The notes under the pieces were generated by a model. That model worked only from the letters and a program-made list of their open reading frames with translations, ran no database searches and was not told the DNA's origin. Of a DNA stretch of 46,522 bases, positions 27,035 through 36,100 are shown piece after piece. The first letter of the stretch is position 1, and every line of letters begins with the position of its first letter. The position numbers and the translations under genes were made by a program. This DNA is from Candidatus Poribacteria bacterium (GTDB lineage Bacteria > Poribacteria > WGA-4E > WGA-3G): positions 6,960-53,481 of the forward strand of contig JAAXHL010000141.1 in assembly GCA_012270865.1 (NCBI GenBank), written 5' to 3'.

Positions 27035-27047
27035 TTATATTAAAAAT

Positions 27048-27077
27048 CTGGCAATTCTCTGATGCATCTGCTATAAT
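27048..27077 (+). promoter_or_regulatory. Promoter candidate for the DUF2806 gene
   Basis: CTGGCA (27048-27053), an 18-base spacer and a consensus TATAAT (27072-27077), starting 13 bases after the family-1 repeat end. Confidence 0.45.
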
Positions 27078-27157
27078 ATCATAGAGAAAACAACCGGAAA
27101 AATAGGGCGATCACTTACCACCCAGCCCGAAAAACAGTGAATAAAAAGGATTTCATA

Positions 27158-28267
27158 ATGTCTGATGAAACGAAATCGGAGTTACCTGCAACAACCGAAG
27201 ATGAAGAAAATACGATCCTTGACGTTGTCACTGATCTTACGTTAGATTCAACTATCCCTGCCCCAATTAGACGAAACGCACTTAAGGCTTTTGACCGACT
27301 TTGCTCTGCTTTAATTGATGTGCCAGTTGGGGCTCTTGAACGGAGATCCGCTGAGAAGCGATCAGAGTCGGAAGCCCGTATTAGAATTAGGGAGGAGATT
27401 ACTGCCCAAATTGTTCAACAAGTAAAGGTTGATCCAGAATATGCCTTGAAAGCGGGCCACAAGTTCGCAGAAAAAATAATTCGAGAGCAGCTCAATCTTG
27501 ATAAGATATCTGCTATTGCCGCAAATGAACTTAAGAATAGCGAATCCAACAACCCAACAGATCCAGACACAAGTGAACCTAATAAAGAACAATCTACTGA
27601 TTCAACAAATCAGGATATAAATAGTGGTGAGGAAAAGACGATTGATGACTATTGGCTTAACATTTTTGCGACAGAAGCTCGCCCAGTAAGCACCGAAGAA
27701 ATGCAGCATCGTTTTGGTCGCGTTTTAGCAGGTGAAATTGAGAAACCGGAATCGTATTCAATAAAGGCTGTAAAACTTCTTGGTGAGCTCGATCAAAAGA
27801 CCGCTGCTTTGTTCAAAAGACTCTGTTCGGCATGTGTCGTCTTTGGCTTTTTTAGAATTCCAAACAGCGAGCATATTATTGATGCAGGAGTCCTTTCTCT
27901 AGGAGGAAGTGCTGGATCCAATGCACTTAGCAAATATGGTTTGGGGTTTGGTCAACTTAATTTACTAAACGAGTACGATCTCATTATTTCAAACTACAAC
28001 TCGTGGTTTAAGTGTAACTTGTATCTGCTCGGTGGAGGCAAACGAGCATTTTTACCATTTGAACACCAAGGAAAATACTGGAATTTATTGCCCTTATCAG
28101 AACAAGAGAATGATCTGGAGCTTAAGTTATCGGGGGTCGTACTTTCCCGTGTTGGTCGAGAATTATTCCGCATAGTCGATCAAGATCCTATGCCGGAATA
28201 CACTGAAGATCTCAGGAAATTCTTTGCAGAGCAAAACCTAAATATGATCGAAGTTAATATTCCATAA
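27158..28267 (+). CDS. DUF2806 domain protein
   Basis: 369 aa from ATG 27158 (AAGGA seven bases upstream); GTG 27137 is an alternative. The N-terminal half is helical and charged, with a low-complexity linker (NPTDPDTSEPNKEQSTDST). The C-terminal half matches DUF2806: DDYWLNIFATEARPVSTEEMQHRFGRVLAGEIEKP, YSIKAVKLLGELDQKTAALFKRLCSAC. DUF2806 proteins have no established activity but recur in restriction and defence loci. It lies between hsdM and hsdS, with its own promoter candidate. Its DNA is clearly more AT-rich than hsdR or mfd, consistent with later acquisition. Confidence 0.75.
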   Translation: MSDETKSELPATTEDEENTILDVVTDLTLDSTIPAPIRRNALKAFDRLCSALIDVPVGALERRSAEKRSESEARIRIREEITAQIVQQVKVDPEYALKAGHKFAEKIIREQLNLDKISAIAANELKNSESNNPTDPDTSEPNKEQSTDSTNQDINSGEEKTIDDYWLNIFATEARPVSTEEMQHRFGRVLAGEIEKPESYSIKAVKLLGELDQKTAALFKRLCSACVVFGFFRIPNSEHIIDAGVLSLGGSAGSNALSKYGLGFGQLNLLNEYDLIISNYNSWFKCNLYLLGGGKRAFLPFEHQGKYWNLLPLSEQENDLELKLSGVVLSRVGRELFRIVDQDPMPEYTEDLRKFFAEQNLNMIEVNIP

Positions 28268-28294
28268 TTTAAAGGGAAACTTAGAGGATTTAAT

Positions 28295-29569
28295 ATGAGT
28301 TCGTGGCGGAACGTAACTATCAATGACTTGGGACAGATAATAACAGGTTCTACCCCACCTACAAAAAAAACAGAGTATTACGGCAATGAATATCCCTTTA
28401 TCACTCCAACTGATATAGAAATAAATTCTCGTATTGTTCATACTGAACGATTCCTATCACAAAAAGGATATGAATACAATAAAAATCGCTTGCTCCCTCG
28501 CAATGCTGTTTGTGTCGTCTGCATTGCAAGCATCGGTAAAATTTGCATGACAACCGTTCCCAGCGTAACAAATCAGCAAATCAACAGCGTTGTCGTGGAT
28601 CAACAAAAGCATGATCCCTACTTTGTTTATTACCTTCTCAGCACCAAGACAGATATGCTTCATAATGTTGCGGGAGGTGTTGCTACGCCTATAGTCAATA
28701 AATCTACATTTGCAAATCTTGGTGTGTGTGTTCCACCACTCTCAACCCAACGCAAAATCGCCGCTATCCTCAGCACCTACGACGACCTCATCGAAAACAA
28801 CACCCGCCGCATCAAAATCCTTGAAGACATGGCACAAACACTCTACCGAGAATGGTTCGTCCACTTCCGATTTCCGGGACATGAGAACGTCCAGATGGTA
28901 GAATCACCGTTAGGACCGATACCGCAGGGGTGGAAAATTAAAAGACTTGATGAAGTTGCCCAATTACATAGAGGGAAATCTTATAGAAGCATCAACCTTG
29001 TTGAAGATGGAGAAGGTTTGCCATTTCTCAACCTGAAAAATATTAACCGGGAAGGTGGGTTTAGACCTGATGGTTTAAAATGGTATGATGGTAAATTCAA
29101 AGAAACCCAAGTTGCAGCTTCAAATGACATTATCATGGCACTTACAGATGTAACACAAGACCGAAAAGTTGTCGCTCGTTCTGCGCGTGTCCCCGATCTT
29201 GGATATGAAAAGTATGTATTTTCCATGGATTTACTTAAGGTTCAACCAAAAAAATCAATTCAATCAGATTTTTTGTATGCGTTGCTCAAATATTCAAGTT
29301 TTGCCCAAAAACTCAAAGAGTTTGCTAACGGTACGACTGTTTTACACCTAAGTCCCAGTCATGTACAAGCTTCCGAATTAACATTACCATCTGATGTCAT
29401 CAGACACAGGTATGCAGAGATCACAAAATCAGTTCGCCAACAAAGCGATCTACTTCAAAATAGAAACGTCAATCTCCGCCAAACCCGTGACCTCCTCCTC
29501 CCAAAACTCATCTCCGGCGAGATTGATGTATCCGAACTTGATATTGATGAGGATATCAAAAGCAATTGA
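28295..29569 (+). CDS. hsdS: Type I restriction-modification specificity subunit
   Basis: 424 aa, the normal size. Two target recognition domains (about 1-145 and 210-365) alternate with conserved helical regions: PPLSTQRKIAAILSTYDDLI (from about 147) and RNVNLRQTRDLLLPKLISGE near the end. HsdS reads the two halves of the split recognition site for HsdM and HsdR. GAGGA is the ribosome binding site. The recognition-domain DNA is AT-rich, while the central conserved part is GC-richer and host-like, a mosaic expected from domain exchange. The 3' end carries the -35 box of the promoter at 29566. Confidence 0.95.
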   Translation: MSSWRNVTINDLGQIITGSTPPTKKTEYYGNEYPFITPTDIEINSRIVHTERFLSQKGYEYNKNRLLPRNAVCVVCIASIGKICMTTVPSVTNQQINSVVVDQQKHDPYFVYYLLSTKTDMLHNVAGGVATPIVNKSTFANLGVCVPPLSTQRKIAAILSTYDDLIENNTRRIKILEDMAQTLYREWFVHFRFPGHENVQMVESPLGPIPQGWKIKRLDEVAQLHRGKSYRSINLVEDGEGLPFLNLKNINREGGFRPDGLKWYDGKFKETQVAASNDIIMALTDVTQDRKVVARSARVPDLGYEKYVFSMDLLKVQPKKSIQSDFLYALLKYSSFAQKLKEFANGTTVLHLSPSHVQASELTLPSDVIRHRYAEITKSVRQQSDLLQNRNVNLRQTRDLLLPKLISGEIDVSELDIDEDIKSN

Positions 29570-29594
29570 CAGATACAACGCAACAGTGTATAAT
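29566..29594 (+). promoter_or_regulatory. Perfect consensus sigma-70 promoter at the end of hsdS
   Basis: TTGACA (29566-29571), a 17-base spacer and TATAAT (29589-29594), with TGT before the -10. The -35 overlaps the last bases of hsdS. It would transcribe the Rpn-like gene and everything to hsdR. Confidence 0.7.
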
Positions 29595-29662
29595 TACACC
29601 AAGGCAATTGAGAGAAAACTTTAACAACGAATCTAAACTTATCACGAACACAGGAGCCCAAA

Positions 29663-30619
29663 GTGAACGTTTCGGACCAAAAACTCGTTCTACCTAAACA
29701 ATTTGATAACGTCACAAAACGCGGAATCCGTAGAGACCCTAAGGGTTTCGTTACGACGCTTCTCGGTATAGAAGCAGACGAGTTTGAAGTCATCGAAACC
29801 GAGCAACTCTCAATGAAGACGCACTTGGCTGATAGTTTTATACGCATCACCACAGGCAGTGAACAAGCCATTGTGCATTGTGAGTTTCAGACCCACGACA
29901 GTCGGAACGCACCGATGCCTTTCCGAATGGCAGGTTATATTGGTAGTGCTATAGAGTTTTACAGACTCCCAATCTATTCTCATGTCGTTTACTTGCATCC
30001 AAACGCTGGACGTACCGACCCCGGACTGTACGTCCAAGAGATACCAGGGTATAACATCGGCATCCAATACCGTGTTCTAAGACTCACTGAAATGGATGGG
30101 CAAACCTTTCTGCAAGCGAACCGCACTGGACTGCTCCCGTTTGCCGCTTTGATGAAACCACCGGATTCTCTAGAAGCACCGGAATGGATAGCGCATTGCG
30201 CGCGTACAATTGACACAAATACAGAAGACGAATCGCGAAAGAAAGAGGCACTCGCGGACTTAGCGATTCTTGGAGGATTGCTTTACGATTCTCAAACCAT
30301 CCGCGAGGCAATATCGGAGGGCATCGTGCAAGAATCTTCTATAATCCAATACTTTACTGAGAAAGGCATCGAACAAGGCATCGAACAAGGCATCGAACAA
30401 GGCATCGAACAAGGCATCGAACAAGGCAAAAAACAGCATGCTGTTGAGGCGATACTTGCAGTGTTGGATGTCCGATTTCAGACCGATGTCGCAGAGAAGC
30501 TAAAGCCGTTTCTTAGAGCCGTTGACGATCTACAACGTCTGGATCAGTTACACAGGGTCGCCGCACGCGCATCAAACATTGATGAGTTTACGCAGGCACT
30601 CTTGAACCTTGAAAACTGA
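29663..30619 (+). CDS. Rpn-like PD-(D/E)XK nuclease (transposase_31 relatives)
   Basis: 318 aa starting at GTG 29663 with CAGGAG upstream. The N-terminal part has the PD-(D/E)XK layout of Rpn/YhgA-like nucleases: Asp57 (HLADSFIRI) and, on the next strand, Glu74-Phe-Gln76 (VHCEFQTHD). The FRMAGYIGSAIEFYRLPI segment is typical of the group. Rpn proteins are DNA nucleases that promote recombination, and some have been linked to phage defence. Residues 235-254 are five GIEQ units encoded by identical 12-base repeats. A helical C-terminus follows. It sits directly downstream of a consensus promoter and leads the following gene by 40 bases. Confidence 0.75.
   Translation: MNVSDQKLVLPKQFDNVTKRGIRRDPKGFVTTLLGIEADEFEVIETEQLSMKTHLADSFIRITTGSEQAIVHCEFQTHDSRNAPMPFRMAGYIGSAIEFYRLPIYSHVVYLHPNAGRTDPGLYVQEIPGYNIGIQYRVLRLTEMDGQTFLQANRTGLLPFAALMKPPDSLEAPEWIAHCARTIDTNTEDESRKKEALADLAILGGLLYDSQTIREAISEGIVQESSIIQYFTEKGIEQGIEQGIEQGIEQGIEQGKKQHAVEAILAVLDVRFQTDVAEKLKPFLRAVDDLQRLDQLHRVAARASNIDEFTQALLNLEN
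30365..30424 (+). repeat. Five identical 12-base tandem repeats in the Rpn-like gene
   Basis: GGCATCGAACAA occurs five times in a row with no mismatch, followed by a degenerate sixth unit. Each unit encodes GIEQ. Perfect identity suggests recent slippage; frame is kept. Confidence 0.95.
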
Positions 30620-30659
30620 GTTACACCGAAGATTTAATCCGAATATAAAGGCGAAACCC

Positions 30660-31877
30660 ATGTCCGAACAGAAATCGTTTTTAGAGAAAGTTCATATCAA
30701 AAACTTCCTGAGCTTGCGGAACGTTATACTTCCGTTCAAGCCTCTGACGGTTCTTGTCGGTCCTAATGCCAGTGGAAAATCGAATGTCTTGAACGCTTTA
30801 AGATTTTTCAAAAGGATGGTAATTGATAAAACACTTCCGCAAGACAAACAAATTCAAGATTCCCTTTGGGCGGGTAAAGCAGGTTGTATCACCTTCCAAT
30901 TAGGCACCAAAGTAGAAGGCACCCAAACTGAATATCGACTAGTTCTTAAAGCAGAGACTGATAGCCCCATTGATTTTGAGGAATTATCAATTAACGGTGT
31001 AAATGTCATCTCAATTAAAGATGGACAGGGCAAGATTTGGAATGAAAATGGTAAGAACGGGAGAGAATATAAATCCAAGGAACTCGCTTTAGTGTCCGAT
31101 GCCTATAGTGAAAAGGATATACCTATTACAAATGTCTTAACGACTTTTATTAATGATTGGAATTTTTACGATTTCCAACCAGGGTTTACACTAGACGATC
31201 TTGTGGAGTCGAAGCAATTTGAACGGTTTGATGATGAAAGTTCGGAATTGCTACAGATACTCTCCTTATCAGAAACCATGGCAACTGCCCTCAATGCTGT
31301 ATTTCGATTGACTTTACACGAAGTCCTTTCATCTTGGCATGAAAATGATCAAGAACTTTTCCACAATGTTAATGCGTCTCTCAGAGCGTGCACAAACATT
31401 GGTATAGCATGGCTCTCAATTAACGGGAATGAGCAACTATGTCTTTTAGAAGGATACCAAAAACCAATACCTTTAGAGAGGGCATCTAGCGGCACCTTGC
31501 GTCTCATAGCGTATTACATTTTGCTCAACGACCCTGAATTGCCTCCGTTTGTTGCGATTGAAGAACCAGAGCGAAATCTTCACCCCGGAGCACTCAGGAA
31601 TATTGCAAGTGTTCTTGAACAACTTGCTGAACGAACGCAGGTTATTATCACAACCCATAGTTCGCAACTTCTTGATGCTTTTAATCCTCAAAGCTTATCG
31701 GATACTCTGGGTGTTTTACTTTTACGCAACTGCTCAGGACTCGGTACAGAAGTCATTAACCTTGAGGATGTTCGCGGTAAACGGGCAGCGCTGGATGGTT
31801 GGATCGCAGATTTCGGAATTGGTAATGCCATTTTTGATACTGAACTTCTACAAGATCTTATGGAGGAACCAGTATGA
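30660..31877 (+). CDS. AAA-type ATPase (OLD/RecF-like, defence-associated)
   Basis: 405 aa from ATG 30660 (AAAGGCG upstream). It is an ABC/RecF-like AAA ATPase: Walker A GPNASGKS (34-41), signature ERASSGTLRLIAYYIL, Walker B FVAIEEPERNLHPG (about 297) and the switch TTHSSQLLDAF. Unlike OLD proteins it has no TOPRIM nuclease at its C-terminus; the next gene, overlapping by four bases, may supply it. Such ATPase plus TOPRIM pairs include the PARIS system and OLD/Gabija families, in which the ATPase senses and the nuclease acts. Placement inside a type I locus supports a defence role. Specific family not certain. Confidence 0.8.
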   Translation: MSEQKSFLEKVHIKNFLSLRNVILPFKPLTVLVGPNASGKSNVLNALRFFKRMVIDKTLPQDKQIQDSLWAGKAGCITFQLGTKVEGTQTEYRLVLKAETDSPIDFEELSINGVNVISIKDGQGKIWNENGKNGREYKSKELALVSDAYSEKDIPITNVLTTFINDWNFYDFQPGFTLDDLVESKQFERFDDESSELLQILSLSETMATALNAVFRLTLHEVLSSWHENDQELFHNVNASLRACTNIGIAWLSINGNEQLCLLEGYQKPIPLERASSGTLRLIAYYILLNDPELPPFVAIEEPERNLHPGALRNIASVLEQLAERTQVIITTHSSQLLDAFNPQSLSDTLGVLLLRNCSGLGTEVINLEDVRGKRAALDGWIADFGIGNAIFDTELLQDLMEEPV

Positions 31878-32407
31878 TGAATGTAAGAGTTTGGAACTTA
31901 GAATCCGACCATGATACTAAAGCAGCTGAATTTTTGGAAAATGAACTTTTGGGTTTTAGGGAGTTGGGTGATCTCGCTATCAGGACAACAGGAAGAAGTG
32001 CCCTCCGTAAATGCCACAAAAAAGGCACGCCTTTAAAGGAAAGCCTAAGAAGAGCGATACAGTATTTTCTTGCACAAGATGATTATATCATTTTCATTAT
32101 TGATTCTGATCAGCAAGAATCGAGTCCTCTTATGGATCAACTTAAGGGCATCGTCAAAGATTGTGATTTTTCTGACAGGGTATTTTTCGCATCGGAGATC
32201 CAAGAGGAGAAATTGTCTATACCAGCACAATGGCAGGACATCGTTTCGGATTTCCGTGTTGAAGTTGAAAGTGAACGCAAACAATTTCGAGATAAATGGG
32301 ATAGTACCATATCACATTTTCACGAGGCCTTCGCTGACATACCAGAGGAAGAGGTGATACGTGATTTTGAAGAAGCATTAGCGGAGGTAAGGCGTGAACG
32401 AGCATGA
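31874..32407 (+). CDS. TOPRIM-like small protein paired with the ATPase
   Basis: 177 aa, its ATG overlapping the ATPase stop by four bases. The beginning WNLESDHDTKAAEFLENEL resembles the first TOPRIM/DUF4276 motif (Glu10), and IIFIIDSDQ carries the D-x-D pair (Asp77, Asp79) after a hydrophobic strand. These are the metal-binding positions of TOPRIM nucleases. The C-terminus is charged and helical. If it works with the ATPase it would be the effector. Assignment rests on motif spacing and position, not on a search. The PIN gene starts inside its 3' end. Confidence 0.55.
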   Translation: MMNVRVWNLESDHDTKAAEFLENELLGFRELGDLAIRTTGRSALRKCHKKGTPLKESLRRAIQYFLAQDDYIIFIIDSDQQESSPLMDQLKGIVKDCDFSDRVFFASEIQEEKLSIPAQWQDIVSDFRVEVESERKQFRDKWDSTISHFHEAFADIPEEEVIRDFEEALAEVRRERA

Positions 32408-32861
32408 ACAGCGATGGCGCATTTACCGGGCAACATTTGACACCAATATTTTTGTACGCACAGTTATTCGGAAAGATAATCTCCCTAATCATTTGCTCTC
32501 GCTTTGGCGTGAAGGACGATTCATCCTGATTTTAGCGCAACCTATTATTGATGAAGTTGAGAAAGTCTTATCACGCCGTAAGCTGCGCCTAAAGTATCAG
32601 TATACACTCAACGAAGTCAGAGATCTGGTGGAACTTCTGCAACAAACAAGCATCGTTGAAGTTAACACTTCTTTTGAGTTATGCCCTCGGGATTCTACAG
32701 ACAATATTTTTGTTGATTGCGCGATATTAGGACGCGTCCAATTTTTAGTATCAACTGACAATGACCTCATAGATAATGCCGAACTTAAACAAAGCCTATT
32801 TGAATTTGGTGTTGCGGTTACTGACCCACCAAATTTCTTGCAGGAAATCCAACAAGAGTAA
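32394..32861 (+). CDS. PIN-domain toxin
   Basis: 155 aa, GTG 32394 with GGAGGT five bases after its end; it overlaps the previous gene by 14 bases. PIN-domain acidic residues are present: Asp16 in FDTNIF, Glu54 in IIDEVEKVL, Asp103/Asp108 in DSTDNIFVDCA, and Asp122 in STDNDL. It belongs to the group of putative toxin PIN proteins (COG1569 type), which cleave RNA. The next gene encodes a UPF0175 protein, the usual partner, so this is a toxin-antitoxin pair. It sits in front of hsdR in the same transcript. Confidence 0.85.
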   Translation: MNEHEQRWRIYRATFDTNIFVRTVIRKDNLPNHLLSLWREGRFILILAQPIIDEVEKVLSRRKLRLKYQYTLNEVRDLVELLQQTSIVEVNTSFELCPRDSTDNIFVDCAILGRVQFLVSTDNDLIDNAELKQSLFEFGVAVTDPPNFLQEIQQE

Positions 32862-32867
32862 ATCGAA

Positions 32868-33182
32868 ATGATTCAAATTTCTGAACCGATAACGCTTGAA
32901 AAACTACTACCGTTGATACAAAAGCTGTCCGAAGTCGAACGTGAACAACTGCGTAAAATCCTTGAAAAGGAATCACAGTTGGATGCCGCGATTTCGCTAT
33001 ATCAAGAGGGTGAGGTAACACTCGGCAGAGCTGCTGAGTTAGCTGGCATCCACCGTTTTGAATTTGAAGAGGCTTTGGCAGCAAGGGGTATATGGAAAAT
33101 CGTTGAAGTTGATTCAGCAGAAGCATCGAAAGCGCGGATTTCCGCCATCAAACGCCTTCACAAATCTAATCCGAACAAATGA
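32868..33182 (+). CDS. UPF0175-family antitoxin
   Basis: 104 aa. The core AISLYQEGEVTLGRAAELAG followed by IHRFEFEEALAARGI is the UPF0175 pattern, a small helix-turn-helix-like DNA-binding fold. An N-terminal helical part (EPITLEKLLPLIQKLSEVER) probably dimerises or contacts the toxin. It lies six bases after the PIN toxin and its TGA overlaps the hsdR ATG by four bases. It may neutralise the toxin and repress the operon; through coupling its translation is tied to hsdR. The ribosome binding site is weak. Confidence 0.85.
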   Translation: MIQISEPITLEKLLPLIQKLSEVEREQLRKILEKESQLDAAISLYQEGEVTLGRAAELAGIHRFEFEEALAARGIWKIVEVDSAEASKARISAIKRLHKSNPNK

Positions 33183-36100
33183 ACCCATACAGCGAAGACC
33201 AACTTATCGAACAACCCGCAATTGGCCTACTTAAAGAAATCGGATGGGAGACGCTGAACTGTTTCAGCGAATTTGAACAGACGGAAAAGAGTCCGCTCGG
33301 TAGACAGACCAGATCCGAAGTCGTCCTAACTGCCCGACTGAAATTCGCGCTAAAACGCTTCAATCCTACCGCAACCGATGATGCTATTGCCAAAGCAGTC
33401 GAGGAACTCACCCAATCCCGCGCAGTCATGAATCCTATCGAAGCCAACCGAGAGATTTATACCCTCCTGAAAGACGGCGTGAAGGTTACTCTTAGCGAAT
33501 CAGACAGCGAAGACGAGACAGTTGAAGTGCTGCAAGTCATCGACTGGGAACACCCAGAGAACAACGATTTTTTTGCCGCATCCCAATTCTGGATCACCGG
33601 TGAGATGTACACAAAACGTCCCGATATAGTATGTTTCGTCAACGGAATTCCGTTAATCCTGATGGAGTTCAAACGAATTGATGTTCACCTTTACGCTGCC
33701 TATAACGACAATCTCCGAGACTATAAAGACACCATTCCACACCTTTTTTGGTATAACGCCTTCATTTTTCTCTCTAACGGCACGGAAAGTAAGGTCGGGA
33801 GCTTCACTGCTGATTGGGAACACTTCGCCGAATGGAAACGCGTTCACAGTGAAGACGAGCCGCCTCAAGCCTCCTTAAAGACAATCCTGCACGCACTTTG
33901 CACACCGGAACGATTGCTCGATGTCGTCGAAAACTTTATCTTATTCATGGAAGTACAAGGTGGATTAATCAAGATTCTCGCAAAAAACCATCAATACCTC
34001 GGTGTCAACAACACGATCCAATCCCTGAAACGGATTGAAGATAACCACGGCAAACTTGGTGTTTTTTGGCATACACAGGGCAGCGGGAAAAGCATCTCAA
34101 TGCTCTTTTTTGCCCAGAAAGTGCTTAGAAAAGTGCAAGGAAACTGGACATTTGTTGTCGTAACCGATCGCAAGGAATTGGATAACCAAACCTACAAGAC
34201 CTTCGTCAGTACAAGCGGTGTCCTGACACAGCAAGAGGTGCATGCAGAAGATATAAAACATCTCCGCCAACTCCTCAGCGAGGATCATCGCTATATCTTC
34301 ACGCTTATCCATAAGTTTCAGACGCAAGGTGGCGAGCGGCATCCTATACTCTCAGAGCGGTCAGATATTGTCGTTATCACAGATGAAGCGCATCGGAGTC
34401 AATACGACACACTCGCCTTGAACATGCGTACCGCGCTCCCCAACGCCGCATTCATCGCATTTACGGGTACACCTCTCATGGTTGGCGAAGAAAAGACAAA
34501 ATCGGTCTTTGGGGATTACGTGAGTATCTATAACTTCAACCAATCTATTGTAGATCGCGCGACCGTACCACTCTACTACGAGAACCGCGTGCCTACGCTA
34601 CAATTGATAAATGAGGACTTCAACGAAGACATCGAACAGGTCCTTGAGGATGCCGAACTGGATGAGGCACAAGAGGTAAGGCTTGAACGCGAGTTTGCCA
34701 CAGAATATCATATTATCACAAGAGATGAGCGATTGGAAACTATCGCCGAAGATATTGTCTCCCACTTTATAGGTAGAGGCTATCAGGGGAAAGCCATGGT
34801 CATCTCAATTGACAAAGCGACTACTGTCAAGATGTTCGATAAAGTACAGAAATATTGGAAGCAGTACATTGAGCAGCTAAAATCGGAACGAACCACACAG
34901 ACCGGTAACGATCGGATATTCTTAGAGGAAAGGATCTGTTACATGGAAGAAACCGATATGGCAGTCGTGGTTTCTCCAGGACAAAATGAAATCGACGAAC
35001 TCAGGCAAAAAGGTGTAGACATCACACCGCACCGCACCCGTATGAACACGGAGGATTTAGACACCAAATTCAAAGACCCCGATGACCCCTTCCGAATTGT
35101 CTTTGTGTGTGCGATGTGGATAACCGGTTTCGATGTCCCTTCCTGTTCCACGATCTACCTCGACAAACCGCAGCGAAACCACACTTTGATGCAAACCATT
35201 GCCAGAGCCAACCGTGTCTACGGTGATAAAAATAACGGCTTAATTGTTGACTATATTGGGGTTTTCCGTGACCTTGAAAAAGCACTGGCGATTTATGCTA
35301 CAGGCGCGGACCTGGAAGGAAACCAGAAACCGATTGCTGATAAATCAGAACTGATTGAAAAACTCCGAGCGGCGATCGCCGAAATCACCGAATTCTGCTG
35401 CGGTCTCGGCATTGACTTAGATGAAGCCCAAACGGACGACGCATTCCAAAATATCGCCCAAATCAATGACGCAATGGAACGCATCCTGATTAACGATGAA
35501 ACAAAAAAACGCTATCTACAACTCGCAACGAACGTCACCAAACTATACAAAGCGATTCTACCCGATCCCGATGCCCATGAATTTACCAGAATCTGTCAAC
35601 TCATCTATATCATCGCGAAGAAAATCAGAAATTTGACACCACCGGCTGACATCTCCGATGTCATGACAGAAGTTGAAGAAGTACTGGATCGGTCCATCGC
35701 ACCTGAAGGCTATCTCATCGAGATACCGGCTGATGGCTACAATACGGAGCAGATAGACCTAAGTCAAATTGATTTTGAGCAGTTAAGCGAGCGATTCAAT
35801 ACGGAGCACAAACGTGTCGAGGCGGAGAAACTCAGAGGCGCAATCAACAGCAAACTCACCGCAATGATTCGTCTCAACAGAAGTCGTATGGATTATCAGG
35901 AGAAATTTGAGCAGATGATCGCAGAATATAACGCGGGTACGATTGGTGTTGAAGATTATTTTCAGGGACTTTTTGATTTCGTTAATGATCTCAATGTAGA
36001 AGACCAACGCGCCATTGCTGAGGAGCTTTCTGAAGAAGAATTGGCGGTTTTTGATCTTCTAACGCAACGCGAGCCTCATTTAACGGCCCCAGAACGGGAT

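Noticed and set aside
30365..30424. Phase-variable switch in the Rpn-like gene
   Set aside because: The unit is 12 bases, so gain or loss keeps the frame; only linker length could change.
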